This document shows positions 8,330-16,046 of a stretch of DNA of 64,000 nucleotides, piece after piece. Source of the DNA: Sphingomonas sp. LY54. GTDB lineage: Bacteria > Pseudomonadota > Alphaproteobacteria > Sphingomonadales > Sphingomonadaceae. The stretch covers positions 1,571,501 to 1,635,500 of the forward strand of contig NZ_CP141588.1 of the NCBI RefSeq assembly GCF_035594035.1, read 5' to 3'. The position numbers and the translations under genes were made by a program. The notes beneath the pieces are model-generated. The model was not told where the DNA came from. It ran no database searches and worked only from the letters and a program-made list of their open reading frames with translations. Position 1 is the first letter of the stretch. The number at the start of each line of letters is the position of its first letter.

Positions 8330-9391
8330 TCAGGCGACGAACTCGTAGGTCGTCGGCCCGATCTGGAGATTGTCGACATACATGTCGGCGGCGCCGTTGC
8401 CGGAGCCCAAGGCGACCGACCAGCCGATGATCAGGCTGTCCTCGTCGAAACGGATGCCGCCGACCGGGGTGAAGCCGTCCGCGTCGGCCCAGTCGCTGAG
8501 CTCGGTCATGTTGACGATCTGATCCCAGTTCATGCCGTTCGAGCGTTGCCACGCCACCCAGTCGTCGCCGGCGAGATCGGCATGCTGCCAGGCATCGGTC
8601 GTGGTCGGGCCAAAGCCCTGATAGGCCCATTCGAACACGAGCTCGCCGCGATCAGTGGTGGTCGCGAGATTGCCGTCGGCGTCGATGATCAGGCGGATGA
8701 CCGGGATCACGTCGGTGCGCTCGGCGCTGTCGATATAATAATCGAATTCGAGCATATCGAGCTCGCCGAGCGTGACCTGCTGGTCGGCGTCCCACAGATT
8801 GTTGAGCCGCAGCCGGCCGTTATTGCTGTCGGTGACGAGGTGGAGCGCCTCGTCCGATCCGCCGCCGGGCACGGCGTCGATCGTCACCGATCCGAACCGG
8901 GCTTCGCTGTTCATTGCCGATCCGTCGGCCAGCAGGCTGAAGCGGGTCGCCTGGTCGCCGGGGCCGTGATTGACGTTGTTGATGCCCGACAGGAACAATG
9001 TCGACCCGTCATGATCGTGATGGTCGTGGCCCTTGCCCTTGCCGTTGCCGTGCTCCTGGTGACCACGGCCGTGACCGCGATGGCCGGACGAGGACGAGTC
9101 GATGGCGCCGTCCACGTCGATCTCGAGCGCGCCGAAGCGCAGCACCTCGATGTCTCTCAGGCGATCACTGCCGTCGGGGCCGTTCACGTTCAGCTTGCCC
9201 GACGGATGGTCGTGGCCGGTGATCGACGAGCGGAAGAATTCCTGGCTGAACGCCGCCGTGTCTCGGCCCCTGCCGCCGTCGATATCGTCGTTGCCGCCGC
9301 CGCCGGTGATGAAGTCGTCGCCGTTGCCGCCGGTGATATGATCGTCCTGGGGCGTGCCCACGATGACGCCGTTGCCGCGAATTCTTGCCAT
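8330..9391 (-). CDS. RTX-repeat (calcium-binding) protein, probably type I secreted
   Basis: 353 aa from ATG 9391, which has GGGAGG 8 bases upstream; 9430 is an alternative start without support. Residues 8-45 carry hemolysin-type nonapeptide repeats (GGNGDDFITGGGGNDDIDGG), which bind calcium and are typical of proteins exported by type I systems without a signal peptide. A His/Gly-rich linker (about 105-130) follows. Residues 150-353 look like an all-beta sandwich (YVDNLQIGPTTYEFVA at the end), possibly carbohydrate binding or heparin-lyase-like. The repeats sit at the N-terminus, whereas most RTX proteins carry them near the C-terminus. No substrate can be named. Confidence 0.75.
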   Translation of the reverse strand: MARIRGNGVIVGTPQDDHITGGNGDDFITGGGGNDDIDGGRGRDTAAFSQEFFRSSITGHDHPSGKLNVNGPDGSDRLRDIEVLRFGALEIDVDGAIDSSSSGHRGHGRGHQEHGNGKGKGHDHHDHDGSTLFLSGINNVNHGPGDQATRFSLLADGSAMNSEARFGSVTIDAVPGGGSDEALHLVTDSNNGRLRLNNLWDADQQVTLGELDMLEFDYYIDSAERTDVIPVIRLIIDADGNLATTTDRGELVFEWAYQGFGPTTTDAWQHADLAGDDWVAWQRSNGMNWDQIVNMTELSDWADADGFTPVGGIRFDEDSLIIGWSVALGSGNGAADMYVDNLQIGPTTYEFVA

Positions 9392-9545
9392 GTTCTGATC
9401 CTCCCTGATGGTCCCGGAAGCGGCCGCCATCCCACCGTCACGCCCGATACTGGAGGAAACCTCGGCGTGCTTTCAGGAAGGATGTAAGCGCGGACGACTC
9501 GCCCCTGATGCGGGGGACCATAGCATATTAAAGGCAAAGCGTTGG

Positions 9546-10658
9546 TCAGGCCGCGGCAAGGGCCTCCCGGGCCGGGACCGTCGCTTCGATCCAGCCGCCG
9601 CCGAGGACGCGGTCGCCGTCATAGAGCACCGCCGCCTGGCCCGGCGCGACGCCATATTCGGGCTGCAGGAAGTGGATCGCTTCGCCGTCGAAGCGGACCG
9701 GCGCCGGCTTGGCGAGCGACCGCACCTTGGCGGTGAGGCCCTCGCGCTGGCCCTCGCCGATCCAGTTGATGTCGGCGAGGCAGGCGGCGCTGACCGCAAG
9801 CGCGCGCTTGGGCCCGACGACGACGCGGCGGCTCTCCGGCTCGATGCGGACTACGTAGAGCGGCTCCTTCTGGCCGCCGATCTCGAGCCCGCGGCGCTGG
9901 CCGACGGTGAAGTGGATGAGGCCCTTGTGGCGGCCGAGCACGCGGCCCTCGCCGTCGACGATCTCGCCTTCGGCCGCCGCTTCGGGCCGGACCCTCTTCA
10001 CCACCGAGGCATAATCGCCGTTGGGGACGAAGCAGATATCCTGGCTGTCGGGCTTGTCGGCGACGAGCAGCTGCAGCTCCTTGGCGATCTCGCGCACCAC
10101 GGGCTTGGGCAAATCGCCGAGCGGGAAGCGCAGATAATCGAGCTGGTCCTGGGTCGTCGCGAAAAGGAAATAGCTCTGGTCGCGGGCCGCGTCGGCCGGG
10201 CGATGGAGCTGCGCGCCGCGCGGCCCCATCACGCGGCGCACATAATGGCCGGTAGCGAGGCAGTCGGCGCCAAGATCCCTGGCCAGCGCCAGCAGATCGG
10301 TGAATTTCACCCCCTGGTTGCAGCTGATGCAGGGGATCGGCGTCCGCCCCTTCATATATTCGTCGGCGAAGCGGTCGATCACGCTGTCGCGGAAGCGGCT
10401 TTCGTAATCGAACACATAATGGGCGATGCCGAGCCGGTCGGCGACGGTGCGCGCGTCGTAAATGTCCTGCCCCGCGCAGCAGCTGCCGGTGCGCTGCACG
10501 GCGGCACCATAATCATAGAGCTGCAGCGTCACGCCGATCACTTCCGCGCCGGTGCGGGCGGCGAGCGCAGCCACGACCGAGCTGTCGACGCCGCCCGACA
10601 TGGCGACGACGATCCGGGCCTCGCTGAGCGGCTTGGCGAGCTGGAAATCCACGTTCAT
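9546..10658 (-). CDS. mnmA: tRNA-specific 2-thiouridylase MnmA
   Basis: 370 aa from ATG 10658; a GTG at 10694 would add 12 residues. MnmA thiolates U34 of tRNA Lys, Glu and Gln using sulfur relayed from IscS. The PP-loop MSGGVDSS is at about residue 20. The catalytic cysteines sit in [14 protein letters not shown] and, further on, [13 protein letters not shown]. The C-terminal beta-barrel ([20 protein letters not shown]) is present. Length matches the family. Stand-alone on the minus strand. Confidence 0.97.
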   Translation of the reverse strand: MNVDFQLAKPLSEARIVVAMSGGVDSSVVAALAARTGAEVIGVTLQLYDYGAAVQRTGSCCAGQDIYDARTVADRLGIAHYVFDYESRFRDSVIDRFADEYMKGRTPIPCISCNQGVKFTDLLALARDLGADCLATGHYVRRVMGPRGAQLHRPADAARDQSYFLFATTQDQLDYLRFPLGDLPKPVVREIAKELQLLVADKPDSQDICFVPNGDYASVVKRVRPEAAAEGEIVDGEGRVLGRHKGLIHFTVGQRRGLEIGGQKEPLYVVRIEPESRRVVVGPKRALAVSAACLADINWIGEGQREGLTAKVRSLAKPAPVRFDGEAIHFLQPEYGVAPGQAAVLYDGDRVLGGGWIEATVPAREALAAA

Positions 10659-10749
10659 CGCCGCGGCCCATAGCGCAGAGCCCTGCAAAATCACACCCTT
10701 GGGTCGACCTTTACGATGGATTCAGCCTGTTCCGGTACGACTCGGACTC

Positions 10750-11034
10750 ATGGAGATGGCTTTCTTCCGCCGCGCGGAGCGAATGCTCGCCGACCGCTCC
10801 GCGGCCCGCCTCGATTATGAGGTGCTGGTCGCGAGCCTCGACGCGCTCCAGGCGTCAAGTCCCTGCGCGCGCGCAGCCCGCGCTCGGCAGGGCGATGCCG
10901 TGCCCGGGAACTCCGAGCGCGAGCCGCTGGTCGTCCTCCTTCTCGGCGCCCCGGGCTGGGAGCAGGCGGTGCCGCTCCAGGGCGGCTGCTTCCATCGCGA
11001 GCCGGTGCCGCTTCCGTACGATCCGAACCGGTGA
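10750..11034 (+). CDS. Small hypothetical protein
   Basis: 94 aa beginning MEMAFFRRAERMLADRSAAR. It has an amphipathic, charged N-terminal helix and a hydrophobic VVLLLGAP segment in the middle. No recognised domain. The start is a guess: ATG at 10750 or 10756. It lies between mnmA (divergent) and sciP (same direction); a terminator-like hairpin separates it from sciP. Confidence 0.4.
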   Translation: MEMAFFRRAERMLADRSAARLDYEVLVASLDALQASSPCARAARARQGDAVPGNSEREPLVVLLLGAPGWEQAVPLQGGCFHREPVPLPYDPNR

Positions 11035-11108
11035 CCGTGAAATTTACCACCCGACTTTAGGCTTCCTTCAACGCATCGGCGGTAAGGCTGAGGCGTGACA
11101 AGAGTTGA

Positions 11109-11133
11109 GCCCCGAAAAGGGGCCTGTTTTTTG
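11109..11133 (+). terminator. Intrinsic terminator / possible attenuator in the sciP leader
   Basis: Stem GCCCC-GAAAA-GGGGC followed by CTGTTTTTT, ending 9 bases before the sciP ATG (11142); the GAGG ribosome-binding site follows directly. It either ends the upstream transcript or conditionally stops transcription entering sciP. Confidence 0.6.
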
Positions 11134-11141
11134 AGGTTTGA

Positions 11142-11441
11142 ATGATCGAGAACCAGAAGATCCGCCCCGCCCAGGTGATCGGCCCGCTCGGCGAGCCGCT
11201 TACGCTGGACACGCTTCCGCCGCAGTCGACGTCCCGCTGGGTCGTGCGTCGCAAGGCCGAAGTCGTGGCGGCCGTGAATGGCGGGCTTCTGTCGGTCGAC
11301 GAGGCGTGCGAGCGCTATCGCCTGACGCTCGAGGAATTTGCCAGCTGGCAGCGCGCGGTCGACCGCTCGGGCATGCCCGGCCTGCGCGTCACCCGCATCC
11401 AGCATTACAAGTCGCTCTACGAGCGCCAGCAGAAGTTCTGA
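11142..11441 (+). CDS. sciP: Cell-cycle regulator SciP (CtrA inhibitory protein, DUF1153)
   Basis: 99 aa. SciP is a small helix-turn-helix protein of alphaproteobacteria that binds DNA and represses CtrA-activated promoters, including flagellar ones, in G1-phase cells of Caulobacter. The DUF1153 core is visible: GEPLTLDTLPPQSTSRWVV, then RRKAEVVAAVNGGLLSVDEA and YRLTLEEFASWQ, the recognition helices. A GAGG site lies 5 bases upstream. A terminator-like hairpin in the leader and a strong hairpin after the gene frame it. The nearby flagellar operon is a plausible target, by inference only. Confidence 0.92.
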   Translation: MIENQKIRPAQVIGPLGEPLTLDTLPPQSTSRWVVRRKAEVVAAVNGGLLSVDEACERYRLTLEEFASWQRAVDRSGMPGLRVTRIQHYKSLYERQQKF

Positions 11442-11449
11442 CGAAAAAA

Positions 11450-11475
11450 GAGGCGTGCCCATACGGGCACGCCTC
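11450..11475. terminator. Hairpin terminator after sciP
   Basis: Perfect 11-bp stem GAGGCGTGCCC / GGGCACGCCTC with ATAC loop. The minus-strand side continues with TTTTTTCG, so it is a good terminator for the small minus-strand gene at 11525-11704 and may act on sciP too. Confidence 0.75.
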
Positions 11476-11524
11476 CAATGTGCGCAGCCTAGGAGGAGTG
11501 GGCTGAGGCTGCGTCGCTACCCGC

Positions 11525-11704
11525 TCACGAAAGCTTGTCCGATGGCTTGGCCGCGAGGTCGGCCAGATCGCGCATCCGATCGAGATGAAGCGCGGTCAGG
11601 CTGAAATGCGCGCGCGCCGCCTGAATAGATTGGGCGCTGAGCGCCATGTCGAGTTCTGCGGAGGCCCGGTCGGAGTGGAGCCTGATCTCATCCTCTCTGG
11701 TCAT
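11525..11704 (-). CDS. Small helical hypothetical protein (59 aa)
   Basis: 59 aa starting MTREDEIRLHSDRASAELDM, predicted all helical and rich in Ala, Arg and Asp. ATG 11704 is chosen over 11728 by resemblance to the 59-aa protein at 14939-15118, which also begins MTR and has a helix with a central His (ARAHFSLTALHLDRM here, AVHRQLADEYAAL there). Function unknown. It is followed by a good terminator. No clear promoter motif was found upstream. Confidence 0.5.
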   Translation of the reverse strand: MTREDEIRLHSDRASAELDMALSAQSIQAARAHFSLTALHLDRMRDLADLAAKPSDKLS

Positions 11705-11800
11705 GCCCGATCCCCATCTCATGTCCAAAGATGATCAGTCGCGGATCAAAACGATTCGGGCATTCACCTTTGTTATGATTCAGTATTTCTTCGCGAAAGC

Positions 11801-12193
11801 TTAGGCATCGCCGGTTCCGTCCTTTCCTGCCGCCACCAGCACCCCCATGCATTCCAGCACCTGAGCGACACTGAAGGGTTTCTCGATCTGCGGCACTTCG
11901 CGAAACCGGTCGGGCAGGGAGTCGCGCGTATATCCGGATGCGATCAGGAACGGGATGCCGGCCTCGCGGAGCCTGTCCCCAAGCGTGAAGGCCATGCTCC
12001 CGCGCAGGTTGAGGTCGATCACGGCATAATCGATCCCGCCCGCGGCGATCAGTTTATCGGCTGCGGCGGCGGTAGCGACCGGTCCCGCTATCTCCGCTCC
12101 GCGTCGTTCGAAGGCGCAGGCAAGATCGTCGGCGAGATAATATTCGTCCTCGACGACGAGAATGCGTGCGCCGCTAAAGCCCATATTGTCCAT
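11801..12193 (-). CDS. Single-domain response regulator (FAT GUY-like receiver)
   Basis: 130 aa, a receiver domain only. Acidic pair at VVEDEYY, phospho-acceptor Asp in YAVIDLNLRG, and Lys in QIEKPF. The segment IPFLIASGYTRDSLPDRF resembles the FAT GUY receiver variants that work with HWE/HisKA2 kinases in the alphaproteobacterial general stress response, with Ser in place of Thr. The start at 12193 follows a weak GGAG-like site; longer in-frame starts lie in the Crp gene control region. A PAS/HWE kinase lies 0.85 kb away. It could act as a phosphate relay to PhyR, which is not in this window. Confidence 0.85.
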   Translation of the reverse strand: MDNMGFSGARILVVEDEYYLADDLACAFERRGAEIAGPVATAAAADKLIAAGGIDYAVIDLNLRGSMAFTLGDRLREAGIPFLIASGYTRDSLPDRFREVPQIEKPFSVAQVLECMGVLVAAGKDGTGDA

Positions 12194-12244
12194 CTGCGCC
12201 CTCCGTTCTGGTCCTGGGGACGGCTCGCGTGTAAACAGTCGCTT

Positions 12245-12257
12245 ACCTAACATAGGT
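12245..12257. promoter_or_regulatory. Inverted repeat ACCTA-ACA-TAGGT in the divergent control region
   Basis: Perfect 5-bp inverted repeat with a 3-base spacer between the receiver gene and the Crp-type gene. It is a candidate operator for autoregulation; nothing shows which protein binds it. Confidence 0.25.
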
Positions 12258-12285
12258 GAACAACAGTCCGCGAGGGGCCGCGCTA

Positions 12286-13053
12286 ATGACGGGGACAGTT
12301 GACCGCTATGAAATGGTAAATGTCCTGACCCGCCGCATCGAAGCATTCACCAGGCTGTCGCAAGACGATCGCGCAATCCTCGAACGCATGGCGCGTCGCA
12401 CCATCCGCGAAGTCGGAGCCCGGCGCGATCTCATTCGCGAAGGCGATGCGCCCCGCTCCGTCTTTCTGGTGCTGGACGGATGGGCGTGCCGCTACAAGAC
12501 GTTGCCGGACGGCCGGCGCCAGATCGTCTCCTTCTTCGTGCCCGGCGACCTTTGCGATCTGCACATCTACATCCTCCGGGAAATGGACCATTCGATCGCT
12601 TCCATCACGCCGGTGCGCGTAGCGGAGATTGCGCGCGACGACTTCGAGAAGCTGCTCGCCGATCACCCCCGCCTCGTCCAGGCATTGTGGTGGGATGAAC
12701 TGGTGACGATGGCGATCCAGCGCGAATGGACGCTCAACCTGGGTCAGCGCACCGCGTTCGAGCGGATCGCCCACCTCCTGTGCGAATTGTACATTCGCAT
12801 GCAGTCGGTCGGCCAGACCAACGGCAACAGCATCAATTTCCCGCTGACCCAGGTCGACCTGGCGGACGCGACCGGGCTGACCGCCGTGCACGTCAACCGG
12901 ACGCTGCAGGAACTCCGCAAGGGCGGACTGGTCGAGCTGCAGAGCAAGACCTTGACCATCCCCAACATGGACGCTCTCAAGGATGTCGCCATGTTCAACG
13001 ACAATTACCTGCACCTCGACCGGGAGGGCAGGCACCTCGACGCCAATGACTGA
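12286..13053 (+). CDS. Crp/Fnr-family transcriptional regulator
   Basis: 255 aa from ATG 12286, which has GAGGGG upstream; GTG 12256 and ATG 12313 are alternatives. The N-terminal cyclic-nucleotide-type barrel (REGDAPRSVFLVLDGWACRY, FFVPGDLCDLH) lacks the cysteine cluster of FNR, so it is not an Fe-S oxygen sensor. The C-terminal winged helix is at about residues 185-230 (LTQVDLADATGLTAVHVNR). Such proteins are common next to HWE kinases and receivers in sphingomonads and rhizobia; the signal is unknown. Its stop overlaps the kinase start (ATGACTGA). Confidence 0.9.
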   Translation: MTGTVDRYEMVNVLTRRIEAFTRLSQDDRAILERMARRTIREVGARRDLIREGDAPRSVFLVLDGWACRYKTLPDGRRQIVSFFVPGDLCDLHIYILREMDHSIASITPVRVAEIARDDFEKLLADHPRLVQALWWDELVTMAIQREWTLNLGQRTAFERIAHLLCELYIRMQSVGQTNGNSINFPLTQVDLADATGLTAVHVNRTLQELRKGGLVELQSKTLTIPNMDALKDVAMFNDNYLHLDREGRHLDAND

Positions 13054-14926
13054 TCGGGGAAACTGGCTGGCCGGCGACGGCGAAATGGCCGAGCGGGTGC
13101 GCAGCCACGACTGGACGGCGACTCCCATCGGCCCGATCGCCCAATGGCCGCGCGACCTCAGGACCGCCGTCGGCCTGACGCTTTCCCATCCGCTGCCCAT
13201 GCTGCTCTGCTGGGGCGAGGACCTGATCCAGATCTACAACGACGCCTACCTGCCGGTGCTGAACGGCAAGCACCCGCGCGCCCTCGGCCAGTCGGCGAGA
13301 TTGCAAGAAGCCGAAGGCTGGGAGAATGCCGGCGCGCTCTGCGAACGCGTATGGGCAGGGCAGGCGATCTCATCGGACCGGCAACGACGGTCGGTCCTGC
13401 GCGACGGGGCGCCGAGCGAGGCCTGGTTCGTCGGCCATCTCGCCCCGCTTCGCGACGCCCACGGCGCCATCGCCGGCGTGCATCTCATTGCACAGGATTT
13501 GACCGGGCAGGTCGCCGCCGAAGCCGCCCGCGACCGGGCCGAGGCGGAGGCGCGTGACCGCGAGACCAGGTTCGAGACCGTCGCCGAATTGCTCGGCCTC
13601 GGCTGGTCGAGCTGGGAGCCCGGCACGGGCGAGCTCAACTGGGATGCCCGCACCAAGGCCCTGTGGGGCCTCGCGCCTACGTCGACGATCGATCCGAAGC
13701 AGGCGGTCGCAGCCATCCATCCCGATGACCGCCATCGCGTGGAGGCCGCCGTTTCGGCCGGATTGATTCCGGGCAACGAACCCGTCACGCTGGAATATCG
13801 CGTGATCGGGATCGAAGACGGGGTCGAACGCTGGATCCAGGGCCACGGCCGGGCGTCGTTCGACGGCAGCAGGCCGACCGGGTTCGTGGGCGCCGTGCTC
13901 GACATCACCGAGCGCAAGGCGACGGAGCTCGCGCTCCGCGACAGCCAGGCCTGGCTCCAGGAAGGAGTCGAGCTGGCCGGCCTCACCACCTATCGCTGGG
14001 ATCTGCGTACCGGAAAGCTCGACTGGGACGAGCGCCTGCAAGCCTTGTGGGGCTTGTCCGCCGATCTCGAGCCTAGCTACGAGCGGTGGAAGGAGGGCGT
14101 CCATCCTGCCGATCGGGACCGCGTCGTGGCGACCGTCCAGTGCGCGCTCGATCCCGCGGGGACGGGGGTATACGAAGCCGAATATCGCATGCGGAATCGC
14201 CAGACCGGCGACATTCGCTGGATCTCCACCCGCGCGCGCAGCCGGTTCCTGGACGGAGAGGCGGTTGCCGTCACCGGGACGGCGCGCGATATCACCGAAA
14301 GCAAGCTGGCCGAGGAGCACCAGCGCACGCTCCTCGCCGAGCTGCAGCATCGGGTGCGCAACACGCTCGGCGTCGTCCGGTCGATCGCGCAGCGCACTGC
14401 CGCCACCAGCGACAGCGTGGAAGACATGGACATGCACTTGCAGGGCCGGCTCGACGCCTTCTCGCGCGTCCAGTCCGCCGTCACCCGCAACCCCGACGCC
14501 GGCGTCGACCTCAAAGGGCTGATCGAGGACGAGCTGCTCGCCCATGCGGCGCGCGAGGGCGACACGTTGGTCGTCCGCGGCCCCGACACGCAGCTCCCGC
14601 CCAGGGCCGCCGAGTCGGTCAGCCTGGCGATGCACGAGCTCGCGACCAACGCCGTCAAATATGGCGTGCTGAGCGGCGTCGCGGGCCGGCTGTCGATCGT
14701 CTGGGAGACATTGGCCGCGGACGGCGGTGGCAAGGCCCTGCGGCTGGTGTGGAGCGAGACTCTTGGCGAGGCCGGGCTGACCGAGCCGCAGCGCCAGGGG
14801 TTCGGCATGGAACTGCTCCAGCGCCGGCTGCCCTACGAGCTCGACGCGCGCACGAGAATCGAATTCCGGCCCGAAGGTCTCCGCTTTACGCTCGAGATGC
14901 CGCTGCCGGAGGCTAGCGCCGCCTGA
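13046..14926 (+). CDS. PAS-domain HWE-family sensor histidine kinase
   Basis: 626 aa, soluble (no membrane helix). The order is an N-terminal PAS/GAF-like domain (MLLCWGEDLIQIYNDAYLPV), two further PAS domains each ending in a PAC-like motif (GAVLDITERKATE; GTARDITESKLAE), then the HWE kinase core. The phospho-His lies in LQHRVRNTLG near residue 455; the N-box HELATNAVKYG and the WSE triad in LVWSETLG match the HWE family name residues. HWE kinases often feed PhyR/NepR/EcfG or single-domain receivers. It overlaps the Crp-type gene by eight bases, so the two are translationally coupled. Confidence 0.93.
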   Translation: MTDRGNWLAGDGEMAERVRSHDWTATPIGPIAQWPRDLRTAVGLTLSHPLPMLLCWGEDLIQIYNDAYLPVLNGKHPRALGQSARLQEAEGWENAGALCERVWAGQAISSDRQRRSVLRDGAPSEAWFVGHLAPLRDAHGAIAGVHLIAQDLTGQVAAEAARDRAEAEARDRETRFETVAELLGLGWSSWEPGTGELNWDARTKALWGLAPTSTIDPKQAVAAIHPDDRHRVEAAVSAGLIPGNEPVTLEYRVIGIEDGVERWIQGHGRASFDGSRPTGFVGAVLDITERKATELALRDSQAWLQEGVELAGLTTYRWDLRTGKLDWDERLQALWGLSADLEPSYERWKEGVHPADRDRVVATVQCALDPAGTGVYEAEYRMRNRQTGDIRWISTRARSRFLDGEAVAVTGTARDITESKLAEEHQRTLLAELQHRVRNTLGVVRSIAQRTAATSDSVEDMDMHLQGRLDAFSRVQSAVTRNPDAGVDLKGLIEDELLAHAAREGDTLVVRGPDTQLPPRAAESVSLAMHELATNAVKYGVLSGVAGRLSIVWETLAADGGGKALRLVWSETLGEAGLTEPQRQGFGMELLQRRLPYELDARTRIEFRPEGLRFTLEMPLPEASAA

Positions 14927-14938
14927 GCCACGCTCCCA

Positions 14939-15118
14939 TCAGTCGACCGCGGACGTAGATTCCTTGTGGACGCCAAAGCCGTTGGCGATGATCAAAGCGG
15001 CATATTCATCGGCGAGCTGGCGGTGCACCGCGGCGACGACGGGATTGGACGCGGACTCGGCGCTGCGCCGCTCTGCCTCGAGACGGGCACGGTAGTAAGC
15101 GAGATCGTTCCTGGTCAT
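14939..15118 (-). CDS. Small helical hypothetical protein (59 aa)
   Basis: 59 aa, MTRNDLAYYRARLEAERR at the start, then AAVHRQLADEYAALI. The pattern of a charged helix followed by a helix with His-x2-Leu-Ala is shared with the 59-aa protein at 11525-11704. Start at 15118 chosen from that similarity. It is convergent with the HWE kinase, 12 bases between stops. Function unknown. Confidence 0.55.
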   Translation of the reverse strand: MTRNDLAYYRARLEAERRSAESASNPVVAAVHRQLADEYAALIIANGFGVHKESTSAVD

Positions 15119-15260
15119 GGCGTTCGATCCCCCCCGGGACTCGGCTTGGTCCGCCAGAATACAGTATCGCAACGAGCCGGTCGAATCCTGCAACCGGCCG
15201 CAAGACGGTTCACATCCGGATCAGCTGCCCTATGACAAAGACAGCGACCCGGAGGAAGTG

Positions 15261-15527
15261 ATGACGCGTTTGATGATCCTGGCCATCGTGCCGCTCGCGC
15301 TTTCGGGCTGCGTCGTCGGCACCATCGCGAGCACGGCGGTCGACGTCGTCACGCTTCCGGTCAAGGCCGCCTCGAAGGGCGTGGACCTCGCCACCACCAG
15401 CCAGTCCGAAGCCGATGAGAAGCGCGGGCGCGCGATCCGCAAGCAGGAGGAATGCGTCGGCAAGGCGCAAAGGCGCGCCGAGCGCCGCGGCGAGGAGCCC
15501 GATACGCGCCACTGCTACGACGACTGA
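15261..15527 (+). CDS. Small lipoprotein
   Basis: 88 aa. The start ATG has GGAGGAAG directly upstream. A lipoprotein signal is visible: MTRLMILAIVPLALSGC, with lipobox LSGC and the lipid Cys at residue 17. The mature part is charged (KRGRAIRKQEECVGKAQRRAERR) with two further cysteines. It probably sits on the periplasmic face of a membrane. A possible promoter TTCACA-16-TATGAC lies just upstream. No named family. Confidence 0.7.
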   Translation: MTRLMILAIVPLALSGCVVGTIASTAVDVVTLPVKAASKGVDLATTSQSEADEKRGRAIRKQEECVGKAQRRAERRGEEPDTRHCYDD

Positions 15528-15639
15528 ACCTTCTCTACGCCCCCGGGTTGGAATTGCGCCAGAATGCAACGGCCCCGCGCCGGAGCGTCGACAATAGACT
15601 CGCCTTGAAGCGCGATCTGCATCATCTATGCGGATGAAC

Positions 15640-15663
15640 GGACTGCGCTTTCAGCAGTCCTTT
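15640..15663 (+). terminator. Weak hairpin terminator
   Basis: Stem GGACTGC / GCAGTCC (7 bp, 7-base loop) followed by TTT. It lies between the lipoprotein gene and the HicB-like gene, in an otherwise featureless 212-base gap. Confidence 0.4.
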
Positions 15664-15739
15664 CCAGACATAGCGTGCCGCGCCTGTAGCTAACCTCGGT
15701 TGGCCGCGTGGAGGTAATGGAACCCGTTGGAGGCCCGGC

Positions 15740-15982
15740 ATGCTCACTTACGCGCTGCGACTCGCTTATCGATATGACGGCATGGTGCTGGCGACGGTGC
15801 CCGACGTCCCGGAAGCGATGGCCGTCGGGCGCGACGACGAGGAAGCGTGCGAGCAGGCGCTGCGCGCGCTGGAATCGGCGCTGGACGATTATGTCGCCCA
15901 GGGCCGTCCGTTCCCGCCCGCCCGCACCGCCGGGACGGTGACGGTGACGACCGTCAAGTTCGAGATGCTCACCCCGGCCTGA
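15740..15982 (+). CDS. Orphan HicB-like antitoxin-type protein
   Basis: 80 aa with the HicB N-terminal RNase-H-like fold: YALRLAYRYDGMVLATVPDVPEAMAVGRDDEEACEQALRALESAL. HicB normally neutralises the HicA mRNA interferase. No HicA-like ORF lies on either side and the C-terminal DNA-binding domain is absent, so this is a solo HicB-type protein. GGAGG is 6 bases before the ATG. A strong hairpin at 16009-16029 ends the unit. Confidence 0.75.
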   Translation: MLTYALRLAYRYDGMVLATVPDVPEAMAVGRDDEEACEQALRALESALDDYVAQGRPFPPARTAGTVTVTTVKFEMLTPA

Positions 15983-16008
15983 TGAATCCGCAGCGAAGGG
16001 CGACCGAA

Positions 16009-16029
16009 CCCCGTCTCATCGAGACGGGG
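16009..16029. terminator. Hairpin terminator between convergent genes
   Basis: Perfect 9-bp stem CCCCGTCTC-ATC-GAGACGGGG followed by a CT-rich stretch on the plus strand. It lies between the HicB-like gene and the aldehyde dehydrogenase. Confidence 0.6.
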
Positions 16030-16046
16030 CTCTCGTCCTTGCGCGC

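Noticed and set aside
11705..11800. EcfG-like promoter ahead of the 59-aa gene (ATAAC-N18-CGTT)
   Set aside because: The -35 box differs at two of five positions and the spacer is one base too long.
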